Origin: JBNKEI01 sp050288705
GTDB lineage: Bacteria > Myxococcota > Myxococcia > Myxococcales > UBA5297
NCBI GenBank assembly: GCA_050288705.1
Contig: JBNKEI010000033.1
Coordinates: 1 to 64,000 of the forward strand
Direction: 5' to 3'
Length of the DNA stretch: 64,000 nt
The stretch's first letter is position 1. Each line of letters begins with the position of its first letter. Below the pieces are notes generated by a model. It searched no databases, was not told the origin of the DNA, and saw nothing but the letters and a program-made list of their open reading frames with translations. Position numbers and translations under genes: made by a program. Of this stretch, positions 8,237 to 17,105 are shown one piece after another.

Positions 8237-9838
8237 TTACCGCTGAGGCCGAGATTCATCCTCGTGTTTTTGCAAATATTCATCGTAAGTGCCCTGAAAA
8301 TCAATTAAACCTCGAGAAGTAAAAGCCAGAATACGATCAGCCACCATACTAATTAAATCACGGTCATGCGAAACAACAAACGCAGTACCTTCGTATCTTT
8401 CTAGGGCTTGCGCTAATGCCGAAATCGATTCCAAATCCAAATGATTTGTAGGCTCATCCAGAACAAGTACGTTATCCTGGGTAAGCATAAGTTTGGCTAT
8501 AAGCAACCGGACCGCTTCCCCACCAGAAAGAGCATCAGCTATTTTCAACCCCTCTTCGCCTTTAAATAACATTTTCCCTAGTAGGCCACGGATTAATTCG
8601 TTTCCCGCAGATGGATCTACATCATGCAAAAAATCCCTAATAGCTAACCCGTTGGGAATATAATCCCGATGATCTTGAGCTAAGTACCCTACCGACGCTT
8701 CGTGTCCCCAAGAAATTTTTCCCTGGTCGGGCTCCAATTCGCCAACTAACATCTTACAAAGAGTAGTTTTCCCTACTCCATTGGGACCAATAATGGCTAC
8801 TTTCTCACCACGCATAAAAAGCGCATCAAATTTATCGCAAACCGAAATCTCGGGCCAGCTCTTCGATAGCCCACTCAGAGTCAAAGCCTGTTTTCCTGAC
8901 GGACGTTTTTGTAAAAATTGAATAAATGGCCTCTCAATATTCGATTTCTTCAGGTCTGCGAGCTGAAGTTTCTCCATTTGCTTCTTTCGGCTTTGCACCT
9001 GAGAAGCACGGGTTCCCGCATGAAAACGAGCAACAAAATCTTGAAGTTGAGAAATTTTCTTTTGTTTTTCTGCATTTTCCGATTCAACCCGCGAACGAAC
9101 CTGGCTTTTCGCCAAAACCGTTTCATCGTAGCTGCCCGGATAAACAATAATGGTCTGATAATCAATATCCGCTATATGAGTACAAATAGCGTTCAAGAAA
9201 TGTCGATCGTGAGAAATCGCAATAAGTACACCAGAATACGCACGCAGATAACCCTCCAACCAACGAATAGAATCGAGATCCAAATTATTAGTAGGTTCGT
9301 CCAGCAAGAGAGCTTCTGGCCTTCCAAAAAGCGCTTGGGCAAGCAAAACCCTAAGTCGAAATCCGCCAGCCAATTCGCTCATTTTTTTGGAATGTTCGTC
9401 TAGAGGAATGCCAAGTCCTTCCAATAGCTCGCTAGCATCTGATTCTGCGGTATATCCATCTTCCTCAGCGATGAGCATTTCTAACTCGCCAAGCCGCATT
9501 CCATGCTGGTCAGTAAGGTCTTCAAGCGCAAGAAGCCGGTCTTTTTCTTTTATTGCGTCCCAAAGTGGTTTGTTACCCATCATCACCACATCAAGAACAC
9601 GATCTTTCTCGTAGGCAAACTGATCCTGCCTAAGAACAGAAGTCTTTTTCGGCCGCGAAACCTGACCGCTATCGGGCTCCAAATCACCGGCGATTATTTT
9701 CATAAAAGTGGATTTACCTGCCCCATTCGGCCCAGTCAGCCCATATCGACGACCCTCTGAAAACGCTGTGGAAACGTCTTCAAAAAGCTTCTTGCCTCCG
9801 TATGACTTGGAAACGTTCACTACTTGTATATTGGGCAT
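8237..9838 (-). CDS. ybiT: ABC-F family ATPase, YbiT-like
   Basis: A cytosolic tandem ATP-binding-cassette protein without membrane domains (533 residues; YbiT is about 530). Two nucleotide domains are visible: Walker A GPNGAGKS (about residue 37) and GPNGVGKT (about 350), signatures ELAGGFRLRVLLAQ and ALSGGEAVRLLIAKL, Walker B LLLDEPTNNLDL and LVLDEPTNHLDL, and switch His in AISHDRHFL and VVSHDRDLI. Between them a charged helical linker (residues about 235-310, RVESENAEKQKKISQLQDFV) forms the P-site tRNA interaction motif typical of ABC-F proteins. These act on the ribosomal E site to relieve stalling or give antibiotic protection. Overall similarity and length favour YbiT over EttA or Uup. 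Confidence 0.85.
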   Translation of the reverse strand: MPNIQVVNVSKSYGGKKLFEDVSTAFSEGRRYGLTGPNGAGKSTFMKIIAGDLEPDSGQVSRPKKTSVLRQDQFAYEKDRVLDVVMMGNKPLWDAIKEKDRLLALEDLTDQHGMRLGELEMLIAEEDGYTAESDASELLEGLGIPLDEHSKKMSELAGGFRLRVLLAQALFGRPEALLLDEPTNNLDLDSIRWLEGYLRAYSGVLIAISHDRHFLNAICTHIADIDYQTIIVYPGSYDETVLAKSQVRSRVESENAEKQKKISQLQDFVARFHAGTRASQVQSRKKQMEKLQLADLKKSNIERPFIQFLQKRPSGKQALTLSGLSKSWPEISVCDKFDALFMRGEKVAIIGPNGVGKTTLCKMLVGELEPDQGKISWGHEASVGYLAQDHRDYIPNGLAIRDFLHDVDPSAGNELIRGLLGKMLFKGEEGLKIADALSGGEAVRLLIAKLMLTQDNVLVLDEPTNHLDLESISALAQALERYEGTAFVVSHDRDLISMVADRILAFTSRGLIDFQGTYDEYLQKHEDESRPQR

Positions 9839-10037
9839 AGTGTGACTCGGTAATGAGGAAAGACTGTTACGATGCCATGCCTAGCTTTCCCGAAGGATGA
9901 AATTGGTCGGAGTTGTTAACGAGATTCCTCTCAGTGCTGCCAAGCAATCAAAGAACGTAACAGAAAAATGCATACGGTCTAGCAGTAAACTATAAGTAAC
10001 ATAACCAAAAAAACAACCTTGATCTCGTTACACTGAT

Positions 10038-10370
10038 TTATTCCAAATGCTCTTTTGCTTTTTCATACCCCTCGCGTATTACTTCTGCCCCCTTTTCCAT
10101 CACTGATTTTGATTCTTCAGAGACTTTTTTGGAAATATCTTTTTGAAAATTTAAGACGCCTTTTAGTTTCAATTTCGCTAATATCGCAGCAATCTCTGGA
10201 TTCCGAGCATAATCATAACTGGACCATCCCTTAGTATTTATATAGGTATGTTGAAATCCCAACTCTTCTTTTTTTTCCAAATCAAATCCCTTATCTGTAA
10301 TAATCAAATGGTAACTAAGCGAAGCAAATAACCCTGACGCCAGAAGGAAGCCTAGAATAATCTTTTTCAT
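10038..10370 (-). CDS. Small exported or membrane-anchored protein, unknown function
   Basis: A 110-residue protein with a strong ribosome site (AAGGAG, seven bases before the ATG). Residues 1-19 (MKKIILGFLLASGLFASLS) form a hydrophobic segment like a signal peptide or N-terminal membrane anchor. No lipobox cysteine is seen. The mature part is charged and ends in a predicted helix rich in Glu and Lys (KKVSEESKSVMEKGAEVIRE), somewhat like YtxH-type or apolipoprotein-like helices. It stands alone between ybiT and the rplQ end of the ribosomal block, with non-coding gaps of 199 and 415 bases. I do not recognise a family. The ribosome site and signal sequence make it likely to be real. Confidence 0.7.
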   Translation of the reverse strand: MKKIILGFLLASGLFASLSYHLIITDKGFDLEKKEELGFQHTYINTKGWSSYDYARNPEIAAILAKLKLKGVLNFQKDISKKVSEESKSVMEKGAEVIREGYEKAKEHLE

Positions 10371-10785
10371 TTTTGCTCCTTATCCCAAAACTCACAACTC
10401 GCGCAGAAAACTAATCCCTTTCTAGGCACCTCGTAACAAATAAGTTTCGGCAATTCTGTGAAAGAACGCAAGCGACGAATCTACTTAGAATAAGAGAAAC
10501 ACACCACACCAGCGTATAAAGCCACCAAATAGCCGAACCGTGGAACACGAAAATCAAGACTAACAGTTCGAACACCCACTGCAATCACCAGCCACCTAAA
10601 TACCCACGGAAAACACTCGTTCTGCAGCAAACCGCCCACCGAGCAACTATCAAACCATACTGACCTCAATTACCAAGGCCGCTCTCCTGAATTCCAGTCG
10701 ATCGCAAGCTTACAACTCGCACGAGCACTGAATAGAGATACGGCCTACCGTCGATTAACAAAGTAATTGAAGAACACTTAAAAAA
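10371..10785. other. Intergenic region of 415 bases without a supported gene
   Basis: Separates the end of the ribosomal protein block (rplQ) from the small exported protein gene. It contains a 62-codon minus-strand frame without a ribosome site or recognisable composition, which I do not accept. A weak hairpin (ACGG-CCTA-CCGT, near 10739-10750) lies just past rplQ but has no clear U-run, so I do not call a terminator. No tRNA or conserved RNA was recognised. Confidence 0.5.
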
Positions 10786-11205
10786 TTATGTCTCGCTTTT
10801 TCCGCTCTCCTTCTCGGATTCACCTTCTGGCTTCGATGTCACAGACTCACTGCGTTCGACCAATTCTATGACAGCCATCTGCGCAGCATCGCTTGCTCGA
10901 AAACCAAACCTAAGAATTCGAGTATATCCCCCTGGACGTTCTTTCATCCGCGGCGCAATCTCATCGAATAATCGCTTCAGTACTCCTTCATCCCGAAGCA
11001 CCTTGAAAGCAGTCCTCCGGGCATGAAGAGTGCCCTTTTTTCCTAGGGTAATCAATTTTTCAACGAAAGGCCTTAATTCCTTAGCCTTCGGCAGAGTCGT
11101 ACGGATCGACTCGCGCATCAACATTGATATCGCCAAATTCCTCATTAACGCATGGTAATGCGAACGGGAACGGTTGAATTTTTTTCCGGATCTTCTATGC
11201 CGCAT
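10786..11205 (-). CDS. rplQ: 50S ribosomal protein L17
   Basis: Large-subunit protein at the exit-tunnel side. The conserved core MRHRRSGKKFNRS, RNLAISMLMRESIRTTLPKA and RILRFGFRASDAAQMAVIEL are present. The second ATG (11205) is chosen because GGAGG lies six bases upstream and it gives the canonical MRHR start. Length is 139 residues, with an acidic Ser/Glu-rich C-terminal tail (KPEGESEKESGKSET) of about 20 residues beyond the core. Last gene of the alpha block, 18 bases after rpoA. Confidence 0.97.
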   Translation of the reverse strand: MRHRRSGKKFNRSRSHYHALMRNLAISMLMRESIRTTLPKAKELRPFVEKLITLGKKGTLHARRTAFKVLRDEGVLKRLFDEIAPRMKERPGGYTRILRFGFRASDAAQMAVIELVERSESVTSKPEGESEKESGKSET

Positions 11206-11223
11206 CATCTGCCTCCAACGGAT

Positions 11224-12312
11224 CTATTCGGGCTTAGCTTGCTCAGACTCCCCAGGCTCAGACGACTCCTCGGAAGGAACAGCCGCTCCAGATGCGGCAA
11301 GGTTCGCCAAGTTCGCTGATTGATTCCTAGACCAGCCGTCGAGCCTCATGCCCAGGCTCAACCCCATCTCTGACAAAATCTCTCGAATCTCTTTTAGACT
11401 CTTTCGGCCGAAGTTTTTAGTTTTCAACATCTCTGCTTCGGTCTTCTGCACCAAATCACCAATAGTCTTTATATTTGCCTGCTGCAAACAATTAGCAGAG
11501 CGAACAGAAAGCTCCAACTCATCTACCGACCGGAAAAGATTTTCATTCAACTTCTCTTCCTGTTTAGGCAACACCACCGAGCCCGGCTCATCAAACTCAT
11601 CAAAATTGATGAACACTGTCATCTGCTCTTTCAGAATTTTTGCGGCATACGCTACTGCATCGGCTGGCTTCACCGACCCATTAGTCCATACTTCTAAAGT
11701 CAGCCGATCATAGTCAGTCTGCTGCCCAACACGCGCATTGGTTACCTGGTAATTTACCTTTTTTACCGGACTAAATAGAGCATCAATGGGAATGGTGCCA
11801 ATAGGCGCATCTTCCACCTTATTACGCTCCGATGAAACATACCCGCGTCCCGTGCGACACGCTAATTCCATCCGAACTCGACCACCTTCACTAATAGTAC
11901 AGAGCCGATGCCCCGGATTCAGAACCTCTACCTTGTCATCGGCTACAATATCACCGGCGACAACTTCCTTAGGCCCTTCCACGTCCAAAAACAGGGTACG
12001 CTGCTCGCTAGAATGCACCTGAAGAAGAACTTCCTTGAGATTCAGAATTATGTCGGTTACGTCCTCGGACACCTCGGGTATAGTACTGAACTCGTGATCG
12101 GCACCGTCGATTTTTACTGAAATTATCGCCGCCCCTTGAAGACTGGACAACAAAACACGACGAAGGCTATTACCAAGCGTGGTTCCATAACCTCGCTCCA
12201 ATGGCTCCGCTACAAATTTTCCGTAGGTATCAGTCAACGAGGCCTGATCAACAACTAACGAACGTGGCCTAATTAGGTCGCGCCAGCTTCTTGAAATACT
12301 TACATCCGCCAT
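11224..12312 (-). CDS. rpoA: DNA-directed RNA polymerase subunit alpha
   Basis: Forms the dimer platform for RNA polymerase assembly. The N-terminal domain shows KFVAEPLERGYGTTLGNSLR and the C-terminal domain shows ANIKTIGDLVQKTEAEMLKT followed by NFGRKSLKEIREIL, the helix-hairpin-helix that contacts UP elements and activators. About 362 residues is longer than E. coli (329) because of a Ser/Glu/Ala-rich tail after the alpha-CTD (from about residue 330). The ATG at 12312 is spaced nine bases from AGGAG; an ATG at 12318 is too close to that site. Located between rpsD and rplQ as in most bacteria. Confidence 0.97.
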   Translation of the reverse strand: MADVSISRSWRDLIRPRSLVVDQASLTDTYGKFVAEPLERGYGTTLGNSLRRVLLSSLQGAAIISVKIDGADHEFSTIPEVSEDVTDIILNLKEVLLQVHSSEQRTLFLDVEGPKEVVAGDIVADDKVEVLNPGHRLCTISEGGRVRMELACRTGRGYVSSERNKVEDAPIGTIPIDALFSPVKKVNYQVTNARVGQQTDYDRLTLEVWTNGSVKPADAVAYAAKILKEQMTVFINFDEFDEPGSVVLPKQEEKLNENLFRSVDELELSVRSANCLQQANIKTIGDLVQKTEAEMLKTKNFGRKSLKEIREILSEMGLSLGMRLDGWSRNQSANLANLAASGAAVPSEESSEPGESEQAKPE

Positions 12313-12373
12313 GATCATATACTCCTAATAGGGGACGATGGGGCTAAAACCCAAAGTACTGCCCTACAATGCG

Positions 12374-13000
12374 CTACTTAGAATAGAGCTCAACAATTAA
12401 TTGCTCGTTGATGGGCATGGTGATGTCTTCGCGCGTAGGATAGGTTTTGACAATAGCCTCGAATGACTTCTTATCAGAAGACATCCACTGAGGAATTCCT
12501 CTTCTATCCACCGTCTCCAGCGCTTCCATTAGACGCACCAGTTTTCGGCTTTTTTCCGGCACATCGATACGATCTCCCGGCTTTACCGCGAAAGATGGAA
12601 TATTCACCTTGCGACCGTTCACCGCAAAATGACCGTGACGAACAAGCTGCCGAGCCTCCGTACGTGTATCAGCGAAGCCAGCCCGAAAAACAACATTATC
12701 CAACCTTAGTTCCAGAGCCTGGAGCAGATTCTCACCGGTCTTACCTTTTTTTCCGGCTGCCCGCGCGTAATACAATGCGAATTGCTTTTCAAGCAATCCG
12801 TACATTCGCTTAACCTTTTGCTTTTCACGCAGCTGAACCCCATATTCCGAGAACTTTGCACGCCCCTGCCCATGCTGCCCAGGCGGATATGGCCTTCGCT
12901 CAATCGCACACTTGTCAGTGTAGCAGCGATCGCCCTTTAGATACATTTTCAAATTCTCGCGTCGGCACAAACGGCAGGCGCTTTCAGTGTAACGAGCCAA
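12374..13000 (-). CDS. rpsD: 30S ribosomal protein S4
   Basis: Primary 16S rRNA binder that nucleates 30S assembly; 208 residues. This is the zinc (C+) form with cysteines at 9, 12, 26 and 31 (CRLCRR then CYTDKC). The S4 RNA-binding domain is visible as LELRLDNVVFRAGFADTRTE and ARQLVRHGHFAVNGRKVNIP. The C terminus ends MPINEQLIVELYSK. In E. coli S4 represses the alpha operon; I could not identify the matching pseudoknot here. It lies between rpsK and rpoA. Confidence 0.97.
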   Translation of the reverse strand: MARYTESACRLCRRENLKMYLKGDRCYTDKCAIERRPYPPGQHGQGRAKFSEYGVQLREKQKVKRMYGLLEKQFALYYARAAGKKGKTGENLLQALELRLDNVVFRAGFADTRTEARQLVRHGHFAVNGRKVNIPSFAVKPGDRIDVPEKSRKLVRLMEALETVDRRGIPQWMSSDKKSFEAIVKTYPTREDITMPINEQLIVELYSK

Positions 13001-13021
13001 GATTTAACTCCTTCGTAAATA

Positions 13022-13507
13022 CTATACGCGCCGCCGTTTTGGAGGCCGGCAGCCATTATGCGGAATTGGCGTAGTATCCCTAATTAAAGTGATTTTTAAG
13101 CCAGCTGCAGAAAGAGCCCGAAGCGCCGATTCACGACCAGCTCCGGGTCCGGAAACATGTACTACCACGTTCCTTAGTCCATGCTCCATAGCTTTCGCTG
13201 CCGCATCTCCGGCAGCCACCTGCGCGGCGAACGGCGTAGATTTACGAGAACCCTTAAATCCCCGCGCCCCCGCTGACGACCAGCTAACTACATTTCCCGA
13301 AACATCAGAAATCGTTATTAGGGTGTTATTAAAAGTACTCTGAATATGCACCACCCCGTTCGATATATTTTTCTTCGCCTTCTTCTTTCCCTTTTTTGGC
13401 GTCACCGCCGACGCCACAATCGGCGGAGCAACGTCTAGATTAGGCACGCTCGCCCCAACGCCTGGCTTCTCATCTACTGGACTATCCTGCATTTTCTCAT
13501 CAACCAT
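13022..13507 (-). CDS. rpsK: 30S ribosomal protein S11 with extended N terminus
   Basis: Platform protein of the small subunit, next to the E site. The conserved core starts near residue 45 (KKNISNGVVHIQSTFNNTLI) and ends with the usual RDTTPIPHNGCRPPKRRRV. The 161-residue frame has an N-terminal extension of about 35-40 residues (acidic, then Pro/Ala-rich, then KKGKKKAKK) relative to E. coli S11 (129). The reading frame start at 13507 is ATG; no good internal start precedes the core, so the extension is probably real. Between rpsM and rpsD. Confidence 0.96.
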   Translation of the reverse strand: MVDEKMQDSPVDEKPGVGASVPNLDVAPPIVASAVTPKKGKKKAKKNISNGVVHIQSTFNNTLITISDVSGNVVSWSSAGARGFKGSRKSTPFAAQVAAGDAAAKAMEHGLRNVVVHVSGPGAGRESALRALSAAGLKITLIRDTTPIPHNGCRPPKRRRV

Positions 13508-13560
13508 TTCATCCTCATTTCACAGCCCCGGCAAGACACCTAGGAGCGGGAACATCAAGC

Positions 13561-13938
13561 CTATTTAGTTCCCGAGGGCTTACGCACAATACCCCGCTTA
13601 GGCCCCTTTCGAGTACGTGCGTTGGTATGGGTGCGTTGTCCACGAACAGGCAACCCTTTACGATGCCGCAAACCACGAAAACAGCCCAGATCCATCAAAC
13701 GCTTCACATTTGTTGAGATCTCACGCCTCAGGTCGCCTTCAACCTTATAACCACTCTCGATGGTTTCACGCAGCCTGCGAACCTCATCCTCCGAGAGCGC
13801 ATTAGTGCGAGTATCCAGACTTACCCGAGCGGCAGTGCAAATCTGCCTTGCGCAAGTCTTGCCGATCCCAAATATGTACTGTAAGGCGATCTCAATGCGT
13901 TTTTCGCGCGGGAGATCAATGCCAGCAATTCGTGCCAT
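13561..13938 (-). CDS. rpsM: 30S ribosomal protein S13
   Basis: Head protein of the 30S subunit that contacts the P-site tRNA and bridges to L5. 125 residues with MARIAGIDLPREKRIEIALQ, the helix-two-turn-helix region, and the basic C terminus RGQRTHTNARTRKGPKRG that reaches the decoding area. Normal length, no anomalies. Follows rpmJ by 25 bases. Confidence 0.97.
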   Translation of the reverse strand: MARIAGIDLPREKRIEIALQYIFGIGKTCARQICTAARVSLDTRTNALSEDEVRRLRETIESGYKVEGDLRREISTNVKRLMDLGCFRGLRHRKGLPVRGQRTHTNARTRKGPKRGIVRKPSGTK

Positions 13939-13963
13939 TACTCCTATACTCCTTCTCTAAACA

Positions 13964-14080
13964 TTAAGCTTGCCGCTGCTTGTGGCGAGGATTCGCCTTG
14001 CACACAACGCGCACCACGCCCTTACGGCGCACGATAATGCACTTTCCACAGATCTTCTTCACCGACGCTCTGACTTTCAT
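13964..14080 (-). CDS. rpmJ: 50S ribosomal protein L36
   Basis: A 38-residue protein. The translation begins MKVRASVKKICGKCIIVRRK and ends CKANPRHKQRQA. It is the zinc (C+) form with CxxC at residues 11-14, Cys27 and the His in PRH as the fourth ligand. It lies between infA and rpsM, its usual position at the start of the alpha operon. The gap to infA is 15 bases. Confidence 0.96.
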   Translation of the reverse strand: MKVRASVKKICGKCIIVRRKGVVRVVCKANPRHKQRQA

Positions 14081-14095
14081 AAAAAACCTGCTCTC

Positions 14096-14314
14096 CTACT
14101 TTGCGCGGTAGGTTATTCGCCCCCGCGTAAGATCGTATGGCGACAACTCAATCTTCACCTTGTCGCCCGGTAAAATCCGGATGAAATGCATCCGCATCTT
14201 TCCACTTATGTGGGCCAAGACTCGGTGCCCGTTGTCAAGCTCCACTCGAAACATTGCATTTGGCAATGGCTCGATGACCGTTCCCTCGACCTCAATGGAG
14301 TCTTCTTTCGCCAT
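14096..14314 (-). CDS. infA: Translation initiation factor IF-1
   Basis: A single OB-fold factor that binds the 30S A site during initiation. 72 residues from the ATG at 14314 (MAKEDSIEVEGTVIEPLPNA), with the conserved NGHRVLAHISGKMRMHFIRI and GDKVKIELSPYDLTRGRITY. An in-frame GTG at 14332 would add six residues, but the canonical start fits better. Located between adk and rpmJ, as in many bacteria with the secY-adk-infA order. Confidence 0.96.
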   Translation of the reverse strand: MAKEDSIEVEGTVIEPLPNAMFRVELDNGHRVLAHISGKMRMHFIRILPGDKVKIELSPYDLTRGRITYRAK

Positions 14315-14374
14315 AGCCTCTCTTCTTCGCACCAGCAGACATAAATCCGGGCGCGTATATCATCCTTTCATCAA

Positions 14375-15076
14375 CTATGCAAGCCATTTTACTGAGGCGT
14401 TACCAGAAGTATTCTTGCATGCCCACGAGCAAGCTGATTGAATCTCTCGCAAAATCTCCGCCCAAACACCTTCTTGCCCTTTAGCACCACTGATAGAAAC
14501 CAGTAACTGTCGCTCTTTGTAATAGTCAATCAAAGGACTGGTTAAGTTCTTATAAAGCCGAATTCGCTCTAGCACACGCTCCGGCCTATCATCATCTCGC
14601 TGAATCAACCTCTCTCCACAGAGATTGCAAACCCCTGGCACTTTCGAAGGATTTACAGTCAAATGGTAGACCATTCCATCAACTGGACAACTCCGTCTGC
14701 CCGCAACCCTGTCAACAATTACATCCTCAGAAACGTTGAGTAGAAAAACCAGATCTACCTTTTTTCCTGACTTCAAAAGCATCGCACTCAAGGCTTCTGC
14801 CTGTGGGACAGTCCGCGGAAAACCATCTAGAACAAACCCACTATCTGCGTCAGGCGATCTTAATCGCCCATCAACGATGCCGATTGCAATTTCATCAGTC
14901 ACATACTTCCCTGTGTCGATCAGCGGTCCTGTTAGCCTCCCTAAATCCGAATCTACCCTAGTCCAACTCCTAAGAATCTCGCCAGTAGAGATATGCGGGA
15001 CCCCGAGCTCGACTGCCAGCCTCCTGGATTGCGTACCCTTGCCCGCTCCTGGAGGGCCCATAAAAACCAAATTCAT
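14375..15076 (-). CDS. adk: Adenylate kinase
   Basis: Interconverts ATP + AMP and 2 ADP in the cytoplasm. P-loop GPPGAGKGTQ at residues 7-16, AMP-binding region HISTGEILR, VLDGFPRT, and a long LID domain (GRRSC to CNLCGERL). In Gram-positive-type zinc LIDs the ligands are Cys-x2-Cys and Cys-x2-Cys/Asp. Here the second position is Asp (CPVD), giving Cys-Asp-Cys-Cys, so zinc binding is possible but atypical. 233 residues is somewhat long because of a C-terminal tail after IQSACSW. Between secY and infA. Confidence 0.95.
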   Translation of the reverse strand: MNLVFMGPPGAGKGTQSRRLAVELGVPHISTGEILRSWTRVDSDLGRLTGPLIDTGKYVTDEIAIGIVDGRLRSPDADSGFVLDGFPRTVPQAEALSAMLLKSGKKVDLVFLLNVSEDVIVDRVAGRRSCPVDGMVYHLTVNPSKVPGVCNLCGERLIQRDDDRPERVLERIRLYKNLTSPLIDYYKERQLLVSISGAKGQEGVWAEILREIQSACSWACKNTSGNASVKWLA

Positions 15077-15091
15077 TAGCTAACCTATTAC

Positions 15092-16411
15092 TTATACCGC
15101 CATCCGAGATCTGCCTCGAATACGAGGCCCCCTGGGCCCAGAAAAACCTTCGTAATTTCTCGTGATAAGATGCCCCTCAATCTGCTGAACAGTATCCAGA
15201 GCCACTCCCACCACGATTAACAAGCTTGTTCCACCAAAATAAAACGGTACCTTGAAATAAGCCATAATTATCGTGGGAAGCACGCATACCGCCGCAAGAT
15301 AGAGCGCACCTCCAAAAGTAATCCTTGTCAAAACAGAATCAATAAACTCTGCGGTCTTCTTACCAGGACGTATACCCGGAATGTAACCGCCATGTTTCTT
15401 CATATTATCTGCAACATCCACGGGATTGAATGTTACTGCCGTATAAAAATAGGCAAAAAATACAATCAACCCAACATAAAGAGCATTGTGAACCCACCCG
15501 CTCTGAATTACGGCATTTAGCTTTTCGATCCACGGAAAAACCGAACCTAACGTGGCTGGAGCCGCCAACAAAGAAGAAGCAAAAATTGGAGGTATTACGC
15601 CTGAACTATTAACCTTAAGCGGCAAATGAGTCGCCTGTCCACCATATACTTTTTTTCCTACCACCCTCTTTGCATACTGAACAGGAATCCTTCTTTGCCC
15701 TCTCTCAAATACAATAATTGTCGCAATCACGGCAACCATTAAAGCGCCTAAAATGACCAACAGGGCTGCATCCACTTCCTGTCCAGAGGTAAACTGGCTA
15801 TATGTTTTAGTTGCGGCGCTAGGCAATCCGGCAATAATTCCCGCAAAAATTATAAGTGAAATACCGTTCCCAATCCCTCTTTCAGTAATCTGCTCCCCCA
15901 GCCACATAATAAATGCAGTTCCCGCACATAACGAAACAACCGCCATCATCTGAAACCCAAGACCTGGATTTGACACCACATGCACTTTATTATCATCAAC
16001 CCAACCCTGAAGCATATTAGCCATCAACAAACCTTGAATAACAGCCAATATTACCGCTCCGTACCTAGTATACTGATTAATTTTTCTACGCCCTAGCTCG
16101 CCTTCCTTTTGGAGCTTTTCTAGCGCTGGAATCACTACAGTCAGCAACTGAATAATAATACTAGCCGAAATATAGGGCATAATACCCAGCCCAAATATTG
16201 AAGCTTGCTCAAGGGCTCCCCCCGAGAACAAATTGAACAGGGAAAGCAGACCACCCTTACCCTGCATCGCGCTTTCCATCACATCGCGATTAACTCCAGG
16301 TATACTTATAAAGATGCCTAGACGATAGACCCCAAGCAAACCGAGCGTAAAAAACAACCTTCTACGAAGTTCCGCAATACGGAATATATTTGCTATTCCT
16401 CGAGTAAGCAA
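15092..16411 (-). CDS. secY: Preprotein translocase subunit SecY
   Basis: The ten-helix inner-membrane channel of the Sec translocon. 439 residues with N-terminal cytoplasmic start and the first helix LFFTLGLLGVYRLGIFISIP, the plug region, MPYISASIIIQLL, ITERGIGNGISLIIFAGI and the C-terminal cytosolic loop PGKKTAEFIDSVLTRITF that contacts SecA and the ribosome. It precedes adk by 15 bases. The upstream gap to rplO (184 bases) is unusually long for this cluster. Works with SecE encoded at 42182-42616. Confidence 0.97.
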   Translation of the reverse strand: MLTRGIANIFRIAELRRRLFFTLGLLGVYRLGIFISIPGVNRDVMESAMQGKGGLLSLFNLFSGGALEQASIFGLGIMPYISASIIIQLLTVVIPALEKLQKEGELGRRKINQYTRYGAVILAVIQGLLMANMLQGWVDDNKVHVVSNPGLGFQMMAVVSLCAGTAFIMWLGEQITERGIGNGISLIIFAGIIAGLPSAATKTYSQFTSGQEVDAALLVILGALMVAVIATIIVFERGQRRIPVQYAKRVVGKKVYGGQATHLPLKVNSSGVIPPIFASSLLAAPATLGSVFPWIEKLNAVIQSGWVHNALYVGLIVFFAYFYTAVTFNPVDVADNMKKHGGYIPGIRPGKKTAEFIDSVLTRITFGGALYLAAVCVLPTIIMAYFKVPFYFGGTSLLIVVGVALDTVQQIEGHLITRNYEGFSGPRGPRIRGRSRMAV

Positions 16412-16514
16412 CTTACCTCCTTACCTGATAGCGGCCCATATAGAACCCCGATAAAACATCAACTAAAGACACTCACCAGCATTCCAAGCATCACCTGGCA
16501 GAAATGCCCATCTT

Positions 16515-16546
16515 AGATAACCAACTAATAAGATAACCAACTAATA
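16515..16546. repeat. Perfect tandem duplication, 2 x 16 bases
   Basis: The unit AGATAACCAACTAATA occurs twice in direct succession in the 184-base gap between rplO and secY. It is not part of a coding frame. It could be a recent slippage duplication. No hairpin or promoter function is evident. Confidence 0.8.
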
Positions 16547-16595
16547 ACGCTCTTCATGCCCAAGTTCAGACGGATTGGCCCGTATATCGCAACAC

Positions 16596-17105
16596 TTATT
16601 TCGCCTGTCCGATGCGCGAACGGACGCCCTGGCCTCTTTCTGGAATTCGTAAAACCTTATCAGCTATTAGTTCAACGGTTCCGCCAGCTTTTTCTATAGC
16701 CGCCTTTGCCGCAGAGCTAATTCGATTCGCCTTGACTGTAATCGCAATACTTAACTCACCACCACCCAGCACTTTCAACCCGCTTCTTTTTTCTTTTAAA
16801 AGTCCGACATTCTCTAGAGCCTGCATATCTACCACTGCGCCACCTTGAAATCGACCTTCCAGTGCCCCGATATTGACAATCACAAATTCTCGCCGAAACG
16901 CATTTCGAAATCCGAATTTCGGCAGACGGCGCTGCAACGGCATCTGCCCTCCCTCGAAGCCCTCGAACCTCATATTTCCAGTCCGAGCCTTTTGCCCTTT
17001 TCCTCCACGCCCGGCAGTCTTACCCCAACCTGAACCCTGCCCCCTACCAACTCGCTTTTTTCGATGACGAGAGCCCTTTGGGGCTCTAAGTTCAGACAAC
17101 GACAT
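16596..17105 (-). CDS. rplO: 50S ribosomal protein L15
   Basis: Late-assembly 23S rRNA binding protein. The start MSLSELRAPKGSRHRKKRVG (ATG at 17105) is canonical; the open frame begins 15 bases earlier. The glycine-rich N-terminal arm RGQGSGWGKTAGRGGKGQKA and FEGGQMPLQRRLPKFGF are present. About 169 residues, slightly longer than E. coli (144) because of a C-terminal tail (LRIPERGQGVRSRIGQAK). Confidence 0.96.
   Translation of the reverse strand: MSLSELRAPKGSRHRKKRVGRGQGSGWGKTAGRGGKGQKARTGNMRFEGFEGGQMPLQRRLPKFGFRNAFRREFVIVNIGALEGRFQGGAVVDMQALENVGLLKEKRSGLKVLGGGELSIAITVKANRISSAAKAAIEKAGGTVELIADKVLRIPERGQGVRSRIGQAK

Noticed and set aside
8918..9403. 161-codon plus-strand open frame inside ybiT
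   Set aside because: Antisense shadow of the ABC-F gene; Lys/Arg/Ile-rich composition, no ribosome site, no family resemblance.
10481..10669. 62-codon minus-strand open frame between the exported protein gene and rplQ
   Set aside because: No ribosome site, Trp/Cys/Val-heavy composition and no recognisable motif; probably chance.
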